The notes below the pieces were generated by a model. The model ran no database searches. It had not been told where the DNA came from and saw only the letters and a program-made list of their open reading frames with translations. Below are positions 1 through 6,138 of a stretch of DNA of 6,813 nucleotides, piece after piece. This DNA comes from Deinococcales bacterium. GTDB lineage: Bacteria > Deinococcota > Deinococci > Deinococcales > Deinococcaceae. Position 1 is the first letter of the stretch. Every line of letters begins with the position of its first letter. The stretch is taken from positions 1 to 6,813 of the forward strand of contig JACMOA010000221.1 in assembly GCA_014378225.1 (NCBI GenBank), given 5' to 3'. A program made the position numbers and the translations under genes.

Positions 1-279
1 ACCCAAGTTTTCGCTAATGCACTGTTGGAGCATTTTACGTCAAAACCTTACGATGGCGGAGGTTGGGCCTCACGGGAGGAGCGTATCACCCAGACTACAG
101 CAGACTTTCTGGACATACGGCTCGGTGCTTGGGGTATTCAGGTTGACCGCTCTAAACTTTCAGAGTCGGAAGAGGCTTGGATTCATGTTGCCCTGATATC
201 TAACCCAGACGAACGTTTTCCTCTTTACTCCGGTTTTGAAAAAGCTCAGGGTGTTCTGGTTTGGTGCAATAGCGATTGA
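1..279 (+). CDS. 3' end of a small DUF6210-like protein (partial)
   Basis: The frame is open from the first base to a TGA at 277-279, giving 92 visible residues. A TTG at 25 could be read as a start, but the in-frame codons before it are open, so the gene more likely begins outside the window. Visible landmarks are a Gly-rich GGGWAS segment (about residues 19-24), a hydrophilic middle, ESEEAWIHV (about 55-63), and a C-terminal GVLVWCNSD. From memory, an acidic stretch followed by EAW and a final WxNSD are typical of the DUF6210 family, which has no known function. I cannot confirm this without a profile search. No signal peptide or membrane segment is visible. The gene points toward the minus-strand operon, so the two converge, and it is followed 3 nt later by a hairpin. 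It is probably unrelated to the polyamine/GABA genes. It is certain as an open frame and tentative as to family. Confidence 0.7.
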   Translation, partial: TQVFANALLEHFTSKPYDGGGWASREERITQTTADFLDIRLGAWGIQVDRSKLSESEEAWIHVALISNPDERFPLYSGFEKAQGVLVWCNSD

Positions 280-281
280 AC

Positions 282-305
282 GAAGGGACGCTCGAGCGTC
301 CCTTC
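282..305 (+). terminator. Perfect 24-bp palindrome, probable terminator
   Basis: The left half GAAGGGACGCTC is followed directly by its exact reverse complement. As RNA this folds into a 10-bp stem closed by a TCGA loop, and the centre is a CTCGAG site (291-296). It begins 3 nt after the stop codon of the plus-strand gene. It is followed by TGAAATCTTCTT, which is T-rich but not a clean U-tract. Position and stem strength favour a terminator for the plus-strand gene. Because it is symmetrical it may also stop transcripts arriving from the convergent operon, although no T-tract is seen on that side. Confidence 0.7.
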
Positions 306-397
306 TGAAATCTTCTTGGCTGGCTCGAGCACTTCCCAATTTACCCAGTGAACGACAATAGAGTGTCCACACCCTTGCGCTCGTGCTCGAGCAGCCC

Positions 398-484
398 AGA
401 CCGTCAGGCGAGTAGGCCCGACAGGTGCGCCGAGGCCCGTGAGGCGGGATGGTCCGATAGACGGCGAGGTCCGTTAGGTGCCGT
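398..484. repeat. Five degenerate 17-bp tandem repeats
   Basis: Units begin at 398, 415, 434, 451 and 468, with spacings of 17, 19, 17 and 17. The approximate plus-strand consensus is GGyCCGwyAGGyGsCGA. The core GG(C/T)CCG is exact in four units and AGACCG in the first. The period is out of frame, so the repeats are not a coding repeat. The array runs straight into the 37-bp duplication. Its role is unknown. It may be an old slippage product or a protein- or RNA-binding array. Confidence 0.55.
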
Positions 485-554
485 CCTGCTCAAGAAAGTG
501 CCGCTTATTCCAAGACGCCGTTCTGCTCAAAACGTGCTGTAGTTGGTCCAAGAC
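480..554. repeat. Imperfect direct duplication of a ~37-bp unit
   Basis: Unit one is 480-516 and unit two 517-554. Both begin GCCGTyCTGCTCAA, share an AnGTGC block, and end TCCAAGAC. The middle differs and carries small indels. The units abut with no unique spacer, so this is not a CRISPR repeat-spacer pair. Confidence 0.5.
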
Positions 555-663
555 ACAGAACCAGGGGTATAGCGGGAAGAAAAAGCAACACATCCTCAAC
601 CTGATTTGCGCTCTTTACAATCTTGACCTTGCCGCTGCATGGTGACTTTCGCCGGAGGTCTGA

Positions 664-688
664 TGCTCGAATTGAGGTGCTCGAATTG
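664..688. repeat. Direct repeat TGCTCGAATTG, 14-bp period
   Basis: Exact 11-bp copies lie at 664-674 and 678-688, about 35-60 nt downstream of the gabD stop on the minus strand. On that strand each reads CAATTCGAGCA. This is similar, though not identical, to the TCAATTCTCG motifs in front of gabD, which also include a 14-bp-spaced pair. Confidence 0.5.
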
Positions 689-721
689 GGCCTAGGTTCG
701 CACAATTTGAAGCCAAACCCT

Positions 722-2164
722 TTAGATTCCCATAGAGATATACTTGACGCTCAAATACTCCTCGAGTCCCCAGCGTCCACCCTCGCGCCCAATTCCACTC
801 TGTTTAACCCCGCCAAAGGGACTCTGTGGATTCATGGCAAAGGGTGCGCCATCGTTCACACCTACAATCCCGTACTCGAGCGCCTCACTCACCCGCCAGG
901 CGCGGCTAAGGTCGCTTGTGAAGAGGTAAGCCGACAATCCGTAAGCCGAGTTATTGGCTGCCTGTACAGCTTCTTCTTCGGTCTCAAAAGTGACGATGGG
1001 AGCCACCGGGCCAAAGGTTTCCTCCTCGAGAATCAGCATTCCCGCTTTTACGCCCGAGAGCACAGTGGGGGTGTAAAAAAGACCTCCTGGCGCAGTTCCC
1101 CCGGTCATCAAAGTTGCGCCTTTCTCGAGGGCGTCGGCAACGTGCCGCACCACTTTATCCAGGCCCTGCTGCTCTACCAGTGGCCCCACCTGGGTGCTTT
1201 CCTCGAGCGCGTCTCCAACAATGAGCGCGGCGGCCTGTTCGGACAAGCGCCGCCCAAACTCTTCGGCAATGCTCGAGTGAACGTAAAAGCGGTTTGCGGT
1301 GATGCAGGTTTGACCGTTGTTGCGCCATTTGGTGAAAAACACCTGCTCGAGGGTTTTGTCCAAATCAGCGTCGGCAAAAACCAGCACCGGGGCGTGTCCT
1401 CCCAGCTCGAGTGAGACCCGCTTCATGGTGGCGGCAGACTGCCTGTACAAAATCTTGCCCACCTCGGTGGAACCGGTGAAGGTCAGCTTGCGGATGCGGT
1501 CATCCGCAAAAAAAGGACTCGAGAAGGCGGCGGGGTCATTTGTGGGAAGCACTTGCAGCGTTCCCTCGGGGCCTCCGGCCTCGCGCCAGAGCTGAGCTGC
1601 GTAAAGCGCAGTCAGGGGCGAAAGTTCGGCGGGTTTGTTGATAACCACGCATCCGGCGGCCAGGGCCGGACCCACCTTGCGGGTAATCATGGCCAGGGGA
1701 AAGTTCCACGGTGTCACCGCGTAAACCACGCCCACCGCTTCATAGCGGGCCATGCCGCGTTTGTGTGGAAACTTGGAAGGAATGATTTCGTCGTTCATCC
1801 TCGAGCATTCGTCGGCGTAGAACTCCACGAATCCGGCGGCGTAAGCCACTTCCCCTCTCGCTTCCTTGATGGTTTTTCCCATCTCGAGCGCCATGAGTCG
1901 AGCCAGTTTTTCCTGGTGTTCCATCAACAGTTCAAACCAGCGGCGCAGCAGCTTGCCGCGCTCGTAAGGCGGAACTTTTTTCCAGCTCGAGAAGGCCGTC
2001 ACAGCGGCCTCGATTGCCTCCTTCGCCATCTCTGGAGTACAGTCTGCCACTCGAGCAATCTCTGCACCTGTGCTGGGGTTGGTGACTGAAAAGGTGCGTG
2101 GTGCGGCTTTCCAGCCTCCAGCGATAAAGGCGTCGGTGTAAAACTTGTCCTGGACTGCGGTCAT
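722..2164 (-). CDS. gabD: Succinate-semialdehyde dehydrogenase, GabD type
   Basis: A 480-residue soluble NAD(P)-dependent aldehyde dehydrogenase, full length for the family. It oxidises succinate semialdehyde to succinate, the last step of the GABA shunt. Landmarks are TPWNFP with Asn154, the cofactor lysine in NKPAE (Lys177), FTGSTEVG (229-236, nucleotide binding), the general base Glu253 in LELGG, the nucleophile Cys287 in GQTC, and Glu382 in EETFGP. The region around MITRKVGPALAAGC and the C-terminal EALEYGIVGVN and KYISMGI track E. coli GabD closely, which is why I prefer SSADH over other aldehyde dehydrogenases. The ATG start is supported by AAAGGAG at 2170-2176. One oddity is that Cys287 is followed by Ile-Thr, so the second cysteine of the GQTCxC redox pair is absent. 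The gene is last in the operon, 92 nt after the amidohydrolase, with a repeat cluster between them. An acetamidobutanal- or aminobutanal-type substrate is also possible. Confidence 0.92.
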   Translation of the reverse strand: MTAVQDKFYTDAFIAGGWKAAPRTFSVTNPSTGAEIARVADCTPEMAKEAIEAAVTAFSSWKKVPPYERGKLLRRWFELLMEHQEKLARLMALEMGKTIKEARGEVAYAAGFVEFYADECSRMNDEIIPSKFPHKRGMARYEAVGVVYAVTPWNFPLAMITRKVGPALAAGCVVINKPAELSPLTALYAAQLWREAGGPEGTLQVLPTNDPAAFSSPFFADDRIRKLTFTGSTEVGKILYRQSAATMKRVSLELGGHAPVLVFADADLDKTLEQVFFTKWRNNGQTCITANRFYVHSSIAEEFGRRLSEQAAALIVGDALEESTQVGPLVEQQGLDKVVRHVADALEKGATLMTGGTAPGGLFYTPTVLSGVKAGMLILEEETFGPVAPIVTFETEEEAVQAANNSAYGLSAYLFTSDLSRAWRVSEALEYGIVGVNDGAPFAMNPQSPFGGVKQSGIGREGGRWGLEEYLSVKYISMGI

Positions 2165-2169
2165 GGATG

Positions 2170-2176
2170 CTCCTTT
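2170..2176 (-). promoter_or_regulatory. Ribosome-binding site of gabD
   Basis: The minus strand reads AAAGGAG, five bases before the ATG at 2164. It is a near-perfect Shine-Dalgarno match and fixes the start. The same heptamer precedes gabT. Confidence 0.8.
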
Positions 2177-2185
2177 GAGAGGTTT

Positions 2186-2253
2186 TCAGTTCTCGGCGCT
2201 CAATTCTCGGGAAAATGAAGAGTGGTGAAGGTTTTTCTGCCTCGAGAATTGAG
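2186..2253. repeat. Three copies of TCArTTCTCG between two operon genes
   Basis: Plus-strand copies are at 2186-2196 (TCAGTTCTCGG) and 2200-2210 (TCAATTCTCGG), direct and 14 bp apart. An inverted copy lies at 2243-2252. The second and third copies form an 11-bp perfect inverted repeat, CTCAATTCTCG (2199-2209) against CGAGAATTGAG (2243-2253), with a 33-nt loop. The right arm starts 3 nt from the stop codon of the amidohydrolase gene. The set fills most of the 92-nt gap before gabD. It could be an operator for separate control of gabD, an attenuating RNA fold, or a small dispersed repeat. No convincing promoter hexamers are seen beside it. Confidence 0.55.
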
Positions 2254-2256
2254 AAA

Positions 2257-3825
2257 TCAGGTTGGCTTAAGCGGGGTCTTTTTACCTACCTTATCTTCCC
2301 CGCCGACAAAGGTTTGTAAGACCTTCAGGGATGTCAGTTCAAGAAGGCCAACCTCGCGCGGATTACGGTCCAGCACCACTAAATCGGCCCACTTGCCCAC
2401 CTCGAGCGTACCCCGGTTTTCCGAGTCGCCCTGAGCTGCCGCGCCGCCCATCGTATACGCCAGAAGTGCGTCCTCGAGCGCCACTGGACCCGGCCCAACG
2501 GTGCAGGCAGCCTGCATTCCGGCCAGCGGCGAAACCTCGCACACCACCGGGCCATCGCTCGAAAAGGCCACCGGAATATCGTGCTCGAGCATGTTCTGGA
2601 GGTTGTAACAGCGCTCCATAAAATTGTCTGGCAGGTAGCGCCGGAAGTTGTCGCCGAGTTCCTGCCAGAAAATCGGCTGAGGAACCGCGAAAATTCCCAT
2701 TTTGGACACCCGCTCGAGCTGGTCTTTGCCGGGTAAACCAAAGTGCTCGAGGCGGTGCTTGATGCTCAAAGGGAATTCCTGGTAAAGCCTCTCGTAGACG
2801 GTGATGACCTGCTCGAGCGCCACATCTCCAATGGCGTGGGTCCCGATGCGAAACCCCGCCTGGTGTGCCTCGAGCATCAACGCGAACAGCTCCTGGGTTT
2901 CAAAGCGCAACACACCCTGAGACGCAAACTCGGTGTTGCGGTAGGGTTGGCTCACCGCTGCGGTGGCCCCCGATAGCCCCCCGTCGGAAAAGAACTTTAC
3001 GCTGTCACAGCGCAAGAAATCGCTCGAGCACTTTTCGGGCAATGGATAGGTTTCGTTGCCGCCATCCGGCTTACGAATGTAGAGCAGATTAATGCGGATG
3101 GGTAGCAGTCCCTTTGCGTCCAGTGCGCGGTAAGCCGCGTAAAGTGGGGGGTCTACTGCGGGGTCGGTGGCACTGGTAATGCCCAAACCCCTCAGATAAT
3201 GCGTTCCGGCCAGAATCCAGCCCTCGTAGTCGGCCTGGGTAAAGGCGGGAATGGCCCTGAAAATCAGGCCGTAAGCCGTTTCAAAAACCAGCCCCCGCTC
3301 GAGGTCCAGTTCTCCCCCTACTGGACTCTGTTCGCTCGAGGTTACGCCTGCCACTTGCAGCGCTCGAGAATTGACCGCGTGGATATGGGCGCAGGTACGG
3401 GTCAGCAGAACGGGATTATGCGGACTTGCGTTGTCCAAACCCGACCTTGTGGGCGAGGTTCCCTCCTTCAAGACCGCCTCGTTCCAGCCACGTCCCAACA
3501 GCCACGCTCCCGGCTCGAGGGTGGCTGCTCGCTCCTGGACGCGTTGATACAGGCGCTCGAGCGAATCCACCCCGCGTAAATCCAAAACGTTGGTCCGTAG
3601 TTGCCCCACCTTCCAGACGTGAATGTGGGCATCGTTGAAACCAGGTAGAACGGTCTTTCCCTCCAAATCGTGCAGCGTGGTTTGCGGTCCAATCCAGGGT
3701 TCCACTTCGTTCCAATGACCTACCGCCACAATCCGTCCGTCTGAAATCGCAAGGGCGCTCGAGGAGAGGTTTTGACCTGCCAGAGTCAGCACCGCGCCAT
3801 TGAACAAAACCAAATCCGCCTTCAC
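2257..3825 (-). CDS. Amidohydrolase family 3 (YtcJ/NfdA-like)
   Basis: A 522-residue metal-dependent amidohydrolase of the superfamily branch that includes YtcJ and N-substituted formamide deformylase. A beta-sandwich part is formed by the two ends: N-terminal DLVLFNGAVLT to about residue 60, and C-terminal GTLEVGKWADLVVLDRNP at 472-489. The TIM barrel between them carries the metal ligands: His67 and His69 in NDAHIHV, a likely bridging Lys277 in SVKFFSDGG, His330 in THAIGD, His361 in RLEHF, and Asp424 in SSDGP. Members cleave C-N bonds of acyl amines or formamides, but the substrate cannot be read from sequence. No signal peptide is seen, so it is probably cytoplasmic. The start is GTG and overlaps the stop of the GNAT gene as GTGA (3822-3825). 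With no strong ribosome-binding site, translational coupling is likely. Within the operon it is a candidate for releasing GABA, or a free amine, from an N-acyl intermediate. Confidence 0.88.
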   Translation of the reverse strand: MKADLVLFNGAVLTLAGQNLSSSALAISDGRIVAVGHWNEVEPWIGPQTTLHDLEGKTVLPGFNDAHIHVWKVGQLRTNVLDLRGVDSLERLYQRVQERAATLEPGAWLLGRGWNEAVLKEGTSPTRSGLDNASPHNPVLLTRTCAHIHAVNSRALQVAGVTSSEQSPVGGELDLERGLVFETAYGLIFRAIPAFTQADYEGWILAGTHYLRGLGITSATDPAVDPPLYAAYRALDAKGLLPIRINLLYIRKPDGGNETYPLPEKCSSDFLRCDSVKFFSDGGLSGATAAVSQPYRNTEFASQGVLRFETQELFALMLEAHQAGFRIGTHAIGDVALEQVITVYERLYQEFPLSIKHRLEHFGLPGKDQLERVSKMGIFAVPQPIFWQELGDNFRRYLPDNFMERCYNLQNMLEHDIPVAFSSDGPVVCEVSPLAGMQAACTVGPGPVALEDALLAYTMGGAAAQGDSENRGTLEVGKWADLVVLDRNPREVGLLELTSLKVLQTFVGGEDKVGKKTPLKPT

Positions 3826-4511
3826 CGCGTCATCTCTGGATTACGCCACACTACAAAAACCCCAAAATTGCCGCAACTCGCGTCCTCGAGATAGTCTGGA
3901 ATAATACCGTAAGGAGCGTACCCTCGTTTGAACACCACGCTCAAAACCGGGTCCGAAATTTCCCCTCGAGCCACCTTAAAAACATACTGCTCAATGCCCC
4001 TTTCACCTGGGTGTGCTGTACTCGAGTAAGCACCGTACCCTTTGGGCATCGCCCCCGCCACATGTCCCCGCAGTTTCAGCCGCCGAATCAGTGCATGTCT
4101 GGCCTGGTAAAGCAGGCTCGAGAGTTTGAAGCCCCGAAATTCGGGCAATACACCGATGTCTGCGCCATAAAGCCAGTCGCCGGATGGGTCGTGATTGCGA
4201 ATGTAGTTGTTGTCTACAGCGTCCATATAGCGGTGTTGATAGTGCGAAAAATCCACTCGAGCGCGTAAATCGGTAGAGGCCGCCACCACCTTTCCGCTCG
4301 AGCGCTCGAGCAGGGCGTGCTGCCCTTCGGGAAAGACGCTGATTTGCGAGGCATAGTGTTCGGCCCGCATGAGTTCGGTAGGGGAGAGGTCGGGAAAGCT
4401 TTCCCGTTGAATGTGGGCAAGGGCGTCCACCATCTCGAGGCCACTTTGAACGACCACAAATTTGCTGTTGGTGGACTCGAGCAGGGGCGGGGTTTGTGGG
4501 GGTTGGGTCAT
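3822..4511 (-). CDS. GNAT-family N-acetyltransferase
   Basis: A 229-residue cytoplasmic protein. The GNAT core runs from about residue 18 to 223: beta strands around VVVQSG, an AASTDLRARV strand, then GADIGVLPEFRGFKLSSLLYQAR (116-138), which is strand 4 plus the acyl-CoA loop and helix. The tail has LRGHVAGAMPKGY (147-159), YVFKVARGEISDPVLS (176-191), and PDYLED...VVWRNP. From memory this tail matches the GNAT domain that other bacteria fuse to a nitrilase-type carbon-nitrogen hydrolase (B. subtilis YhcX type). Here it stands alone but overlaps a different amide hydrolase. The acyl-CoA loop departs from R/QxxGxG/A: Arg126 is followed by Gly-Phe-Lys-Leu-Ser. The ATG at 4511 has no clear Shine-Dalgarno, and an in-frame TGA lies just upstream, so it is this start or a later one such as Met27. 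The gene sits 48 nt after gabT. Polyamine or diamine acetylation is an inference only. Confidence 0.85.
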   Translation of the reverse strand: MTQPPQTPPLLESTNSKFVVVQSGLEMVDALAHIQRESFPDLSPTELMRAEHYASQISVFPEGQHALLERSSGKVVAASTDLRARVDFSHYQHRYMDAVDNNYIRNHDPSGDWLYGADIGVLPEFRGFKLSSLLYQARHALIRRLKLRGHVAGAMPKGYGAYSSTAHPGERGIEQYVFKVARGEISDPVLSVVFKRGYAPYGIIPDYLEDASCGNFGVFVVWRNPEMTR

Positions 4512-4559
4512 AGTGGGGTTTCAACATTCAAAGAACTTTAACTTTCAACCTCGAGCGTT

Positions 4560-5930
4560 CTAAGCGCTTACTGGCTCGAGCGGGGCAGGCACAAGCCTCG
4601 CGTACAGTTCTCGAATATTGGACACCACCACTGCCAGCGCTTCCTCGAGCACGTCGTCTGGGGTGTTCAGGGCAGGCAGAAAGCGCAGACAATTGGTGTA
4701 CAGACCCGCCCGGATGGTAATAACCCCTTTGCGGGCGTTCATCTGCACCAGCTCGAGCACGAAGTCCGACCACGGCTCTTTGCTCACCCGGTCCTTGACG
4801 AACTCAAGCACCATCATGCCCCCGATGCCCCGGATGTCGCCCAGAGCCGGAATGTCTTTGAGAAGGGGTTCGAAGGTTTCCCGAATTTTCTTTTCAATTC
4901 TGGGGGCGTTGATAAGCGAAACCGGATGCGAGAGAATTTTGAGCGCTTCTATGGCGGCCACACAGGCCAGCGGGTTTCCGCCGTAGGTGCTGCCCACCCC
5001 AGAAACGTGTGGCGCGTCCATGATGTCGGCCCGTCCGGTAATGGCGCTGATGGGCATACCCCCACCTAAACTTTTGGCCGAAATCACCATGTCGGGAACG
5101 ACTCCGGTGTGCTCGATAGCCCAGAGCCTGCCCGTGCGCCCAGAGCCACTCTGAACCTCGTCGGCAATCATCACCGCGCCTTCCCGAGTGCATATTTCTC
5201 TGATTTTTTCCAGAAAGGCTTTGGGAACTGGAATAAACCCTCCCTCGCCAATCACGGGTTCAATCACGATGGCGGCTAATGCGCTGGGGTCCACATGCGA
5301 AACGAGTGCATCTTCCAGGTTGGCAATGCTCCAGGCCAGATAATCTTCCTGACTCATTCCGTTGGGGGTGCGGTACAGGTTGGGGACTGCAATGCGGTAG
5401 ATTTCGGAAGCAAACGGCCCAAATCCCTTTTTAAACAAGCCGTACTTGCTGGTCATAGCCATAGTCAGGTTGGTACGCCCGTGGTAGGCACCCTCGAACA
5501 CTATGATTCCCGCCCGTCCGGTGTAAGAGCGGGCAATCTTGACCGCGTTCTCCACCGCTTCGGCTCCACCGTTGGCCAGCAGGGTTTTCTTGGCAAAATC
5601 GCCGGGGGTCAGCCGATTGAGCATTTCGGCCAGTTCCACATGAGACTCGTAGTTGGCTACCATCGCGCACATGTGAATCAGTTCGGCAGCCTGTTTCTGG
5701 ATGGCGTCTACCACCCTCTGTGGCGTGTGGCCCACCGCGAGCACGCCAATGCCCCCAGCCAAGTCAATCAGCATATTTCCGTCCAGGTCTTCGACCAGTG
5801 CGCCGTGAGCGCGTTTAACCGCAATGGGAATGGCCTGGGCCATTGCTCGAGTGACCGCAACCTGACGGCGGGCGTTGAGAGCCACACTGGCCGGACCGGG
5901 AATCGGGGTTTTGAGTTGAATGTGGGCCAC
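4560..5930 (-). CDS. gabT: 4-aminobutyrate aminotransferase, class III PLP
   Basis: A 456-residue fold-type I aminotransferase, full length for GabT. It transfers the amino group of GABA, or a related omega-amine, to 2-oxoglutarate, giving succinate semialdehyde for GabD. Landmarks are the small-domain motif DLAGGIGVLAVGH (56-68), the phosphate-binding ANGGAEAVENA (119-129), EGAYHGRT (146-152) stacking on the cofactor, Glu224 in IEPVIGEGG, the pyridine-nitrogen partner Asp257 in IADEVQSG, the Schiff-base lysine Lys286 in SAKSLGGGMP, and the closing TYGGNPLA (315-322). GTG is the start, supported by AAAGGAG seven bases upstream. Relatives act on putrescine, ornithine or lysine derivatives, and some are racemases, so GABA is the likeliest but not the only substrate. 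The core (residues about 29-391) contains no CTCGAG, unlike every neighbour. The stop codon overlaps a 10-bp palindrome, TAAGCGCTTA (4561-4570). Confidence 0.88.
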   Translation of the reverse strand: MAHIQLKTPIPGPASVALNARRQVAVTRAMAQAIPIAVKRAHGALVEDLDGNMLIDLAGGIGVLAVGHTPQRVVDAIQKQAAELIHMCAMVANYESHVELAEMLNRLTPGDFAKKTLLANGGAEAVENAVKIARSYTGRAGIIVFEGAYHGRTNLTMAMTSKYGLFKKGFGPFASEIYRIAVPNLYRTPNGMSQEDYLAWSIANLEDALVSHVDPSALAAIVIEPVIGEGGFIPVPKAFLEKIREICTREGAVMIADEVQSGSGRTGRLWAIEHTGVVPDMVISAKSLGGGMPISAITGRADIMDAPHVSGVGSTYGGNPLACVAAIEALKILSHPVSLINAPRIEKKIRETFEPLLKDIPALGDIRGIGGMMVLEFVKDRVSKEPWSDFVLELVQMNARKGVITIRAGLYTNCLRFLPALNTPDDVLEEALAVVVSNIRELYARLVPAPLEPVSA

Positions 5931-5937
5931 GGTAAAT

Positions 5938-5944
5938 CTCCTTT
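5938..5944 (-). promoter_or_regulatory. Ribosome-binding site of gabT
   Basis: The minus strand reads AAAGGAG, seven bases before the GTG at 5930. It settles a GTG start for this gene, since no in-frame ATG is nearby. Confidence 0.8.
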
Positions 5945-6022
5945 GAGAATGTTTTCGAGAACGTGCTCGAGCGCTCAGGGAACGCTTTTTGACTGCGGTG
6001 TTTGAACTGCGTTGTAGAGATT

Positions 6023-6051
6023 AGCCTAACCCGTGGATTCGAGGTCTGCAA
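6023..6051 (-). promoter_or_regulatory. Weak candidate promoter in front of gabT
   Basis: On the minus strand TTGCAG (6051-6046) and TAGGCT (6028-6023) are separated by exactly 17 bp. Each matches the sigma-70 consensus at only three of six positions. Transcription would start near 6016, leaving an untranslated leader of about 85 nt. The 208-nt gap after potD makes an internal promoter plausible, but the match is weak. The -35 box lies inside the hairpin at 6031-6060. Confidence 0.22.
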
Positions 6052-6060
6052 GACCCACGG
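6031..6060 (-). other. Bulged inverted repeat between potD and gabT
   Basis: CCGTGG (6031-6036) pairs with CCACGG (6055-6060). Inside it GTCT (6044-6047) pairs with AGAC (6051-6054) around a GCA loop, leaving 6037-6043 unpaired. No T-tract follows on the minus strand, so a standard intrinsic terminator is not supported. A weak terminator, RNA processing site or operator are alternatives. The same gap also holds a short mirror-pair TGCAC-A-GTGCA (6073-6083) and inverted copies TAGCCTA (6022-6028) and TAGGCTA (6114-6120). Confidence 0.35.
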
Positions 6061-6138
6061 CTCGAGCAAAGTTGCACAGTGCAGGCCATAATACAGACTG
6101 GCTTTTACAAAAATAGGCTATTTGGGTAGACTATGCGG

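Larger units (their letters stand above)
306..721. other. Intergenic stretch with no convincing gene
   Basis: This is the space between two convergent transcription units. Short open frames exist at 348-542 (+) and 505-705 (-). Neither has a good ribosome-binding site or a recognisable protein, and both cross tandem repeats whose 17- and 37-bp periods are not multiples of three. I therefore do not call them genes. The stretch holds two CTCGAG sites (324, 386), a run of degenerate 17-mers (398-484), an imperfect 37-mer duplication (480-554) and a 14-bp-spaced direct repeat (664-688). I see no tRNA, CRISPR or transposase remnant. No clean terminator for gabD is visible next to its stop codon at 722-724. 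Confidence 0.6.

Noticed and set aside
25..27. TTG as the start of the plus-strand gene
   Set aside because: The frame is open upstream to base 1, and there is no convincing Shine-Dalgarno before it.
398..554. Possible CRISPR array
   Set aside because: Units are 17 or 37 bp, degenerate and directly adjacent, with no unique spacers of regular size. No cas gene is nearby.
505..705. Possible 66-codon gene or transposase remnant on the minus strand
   Set aside because: No recognisable motif, no ribosome-binding site, and it runs into the out-of-frame repeat units.
306..721. A structured RNA gene such as tRNA or RNase P RNA in the gap
   Set aside because: None of the conserved blocks of these RNAs could be found on either strand.
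623..1414. A 263-codon open frame on the plus strand opposite gabD
   Set aside because: It is antisense to a clear, motif-complete aldehyde dehydrogenase, has no recognisable protein features, and is a by-product of GC-rich codon use on the other strand.
6084..6112. AT-rich TATTAT on the minus strand as a -10 box for gabT
   Set aside because: The only TTGTAA-like -35 lies 11 bp away, too close. At 16-17 bp spacing the hexamer has almost no match. The 6023-6051 candidate is kept only as weak.
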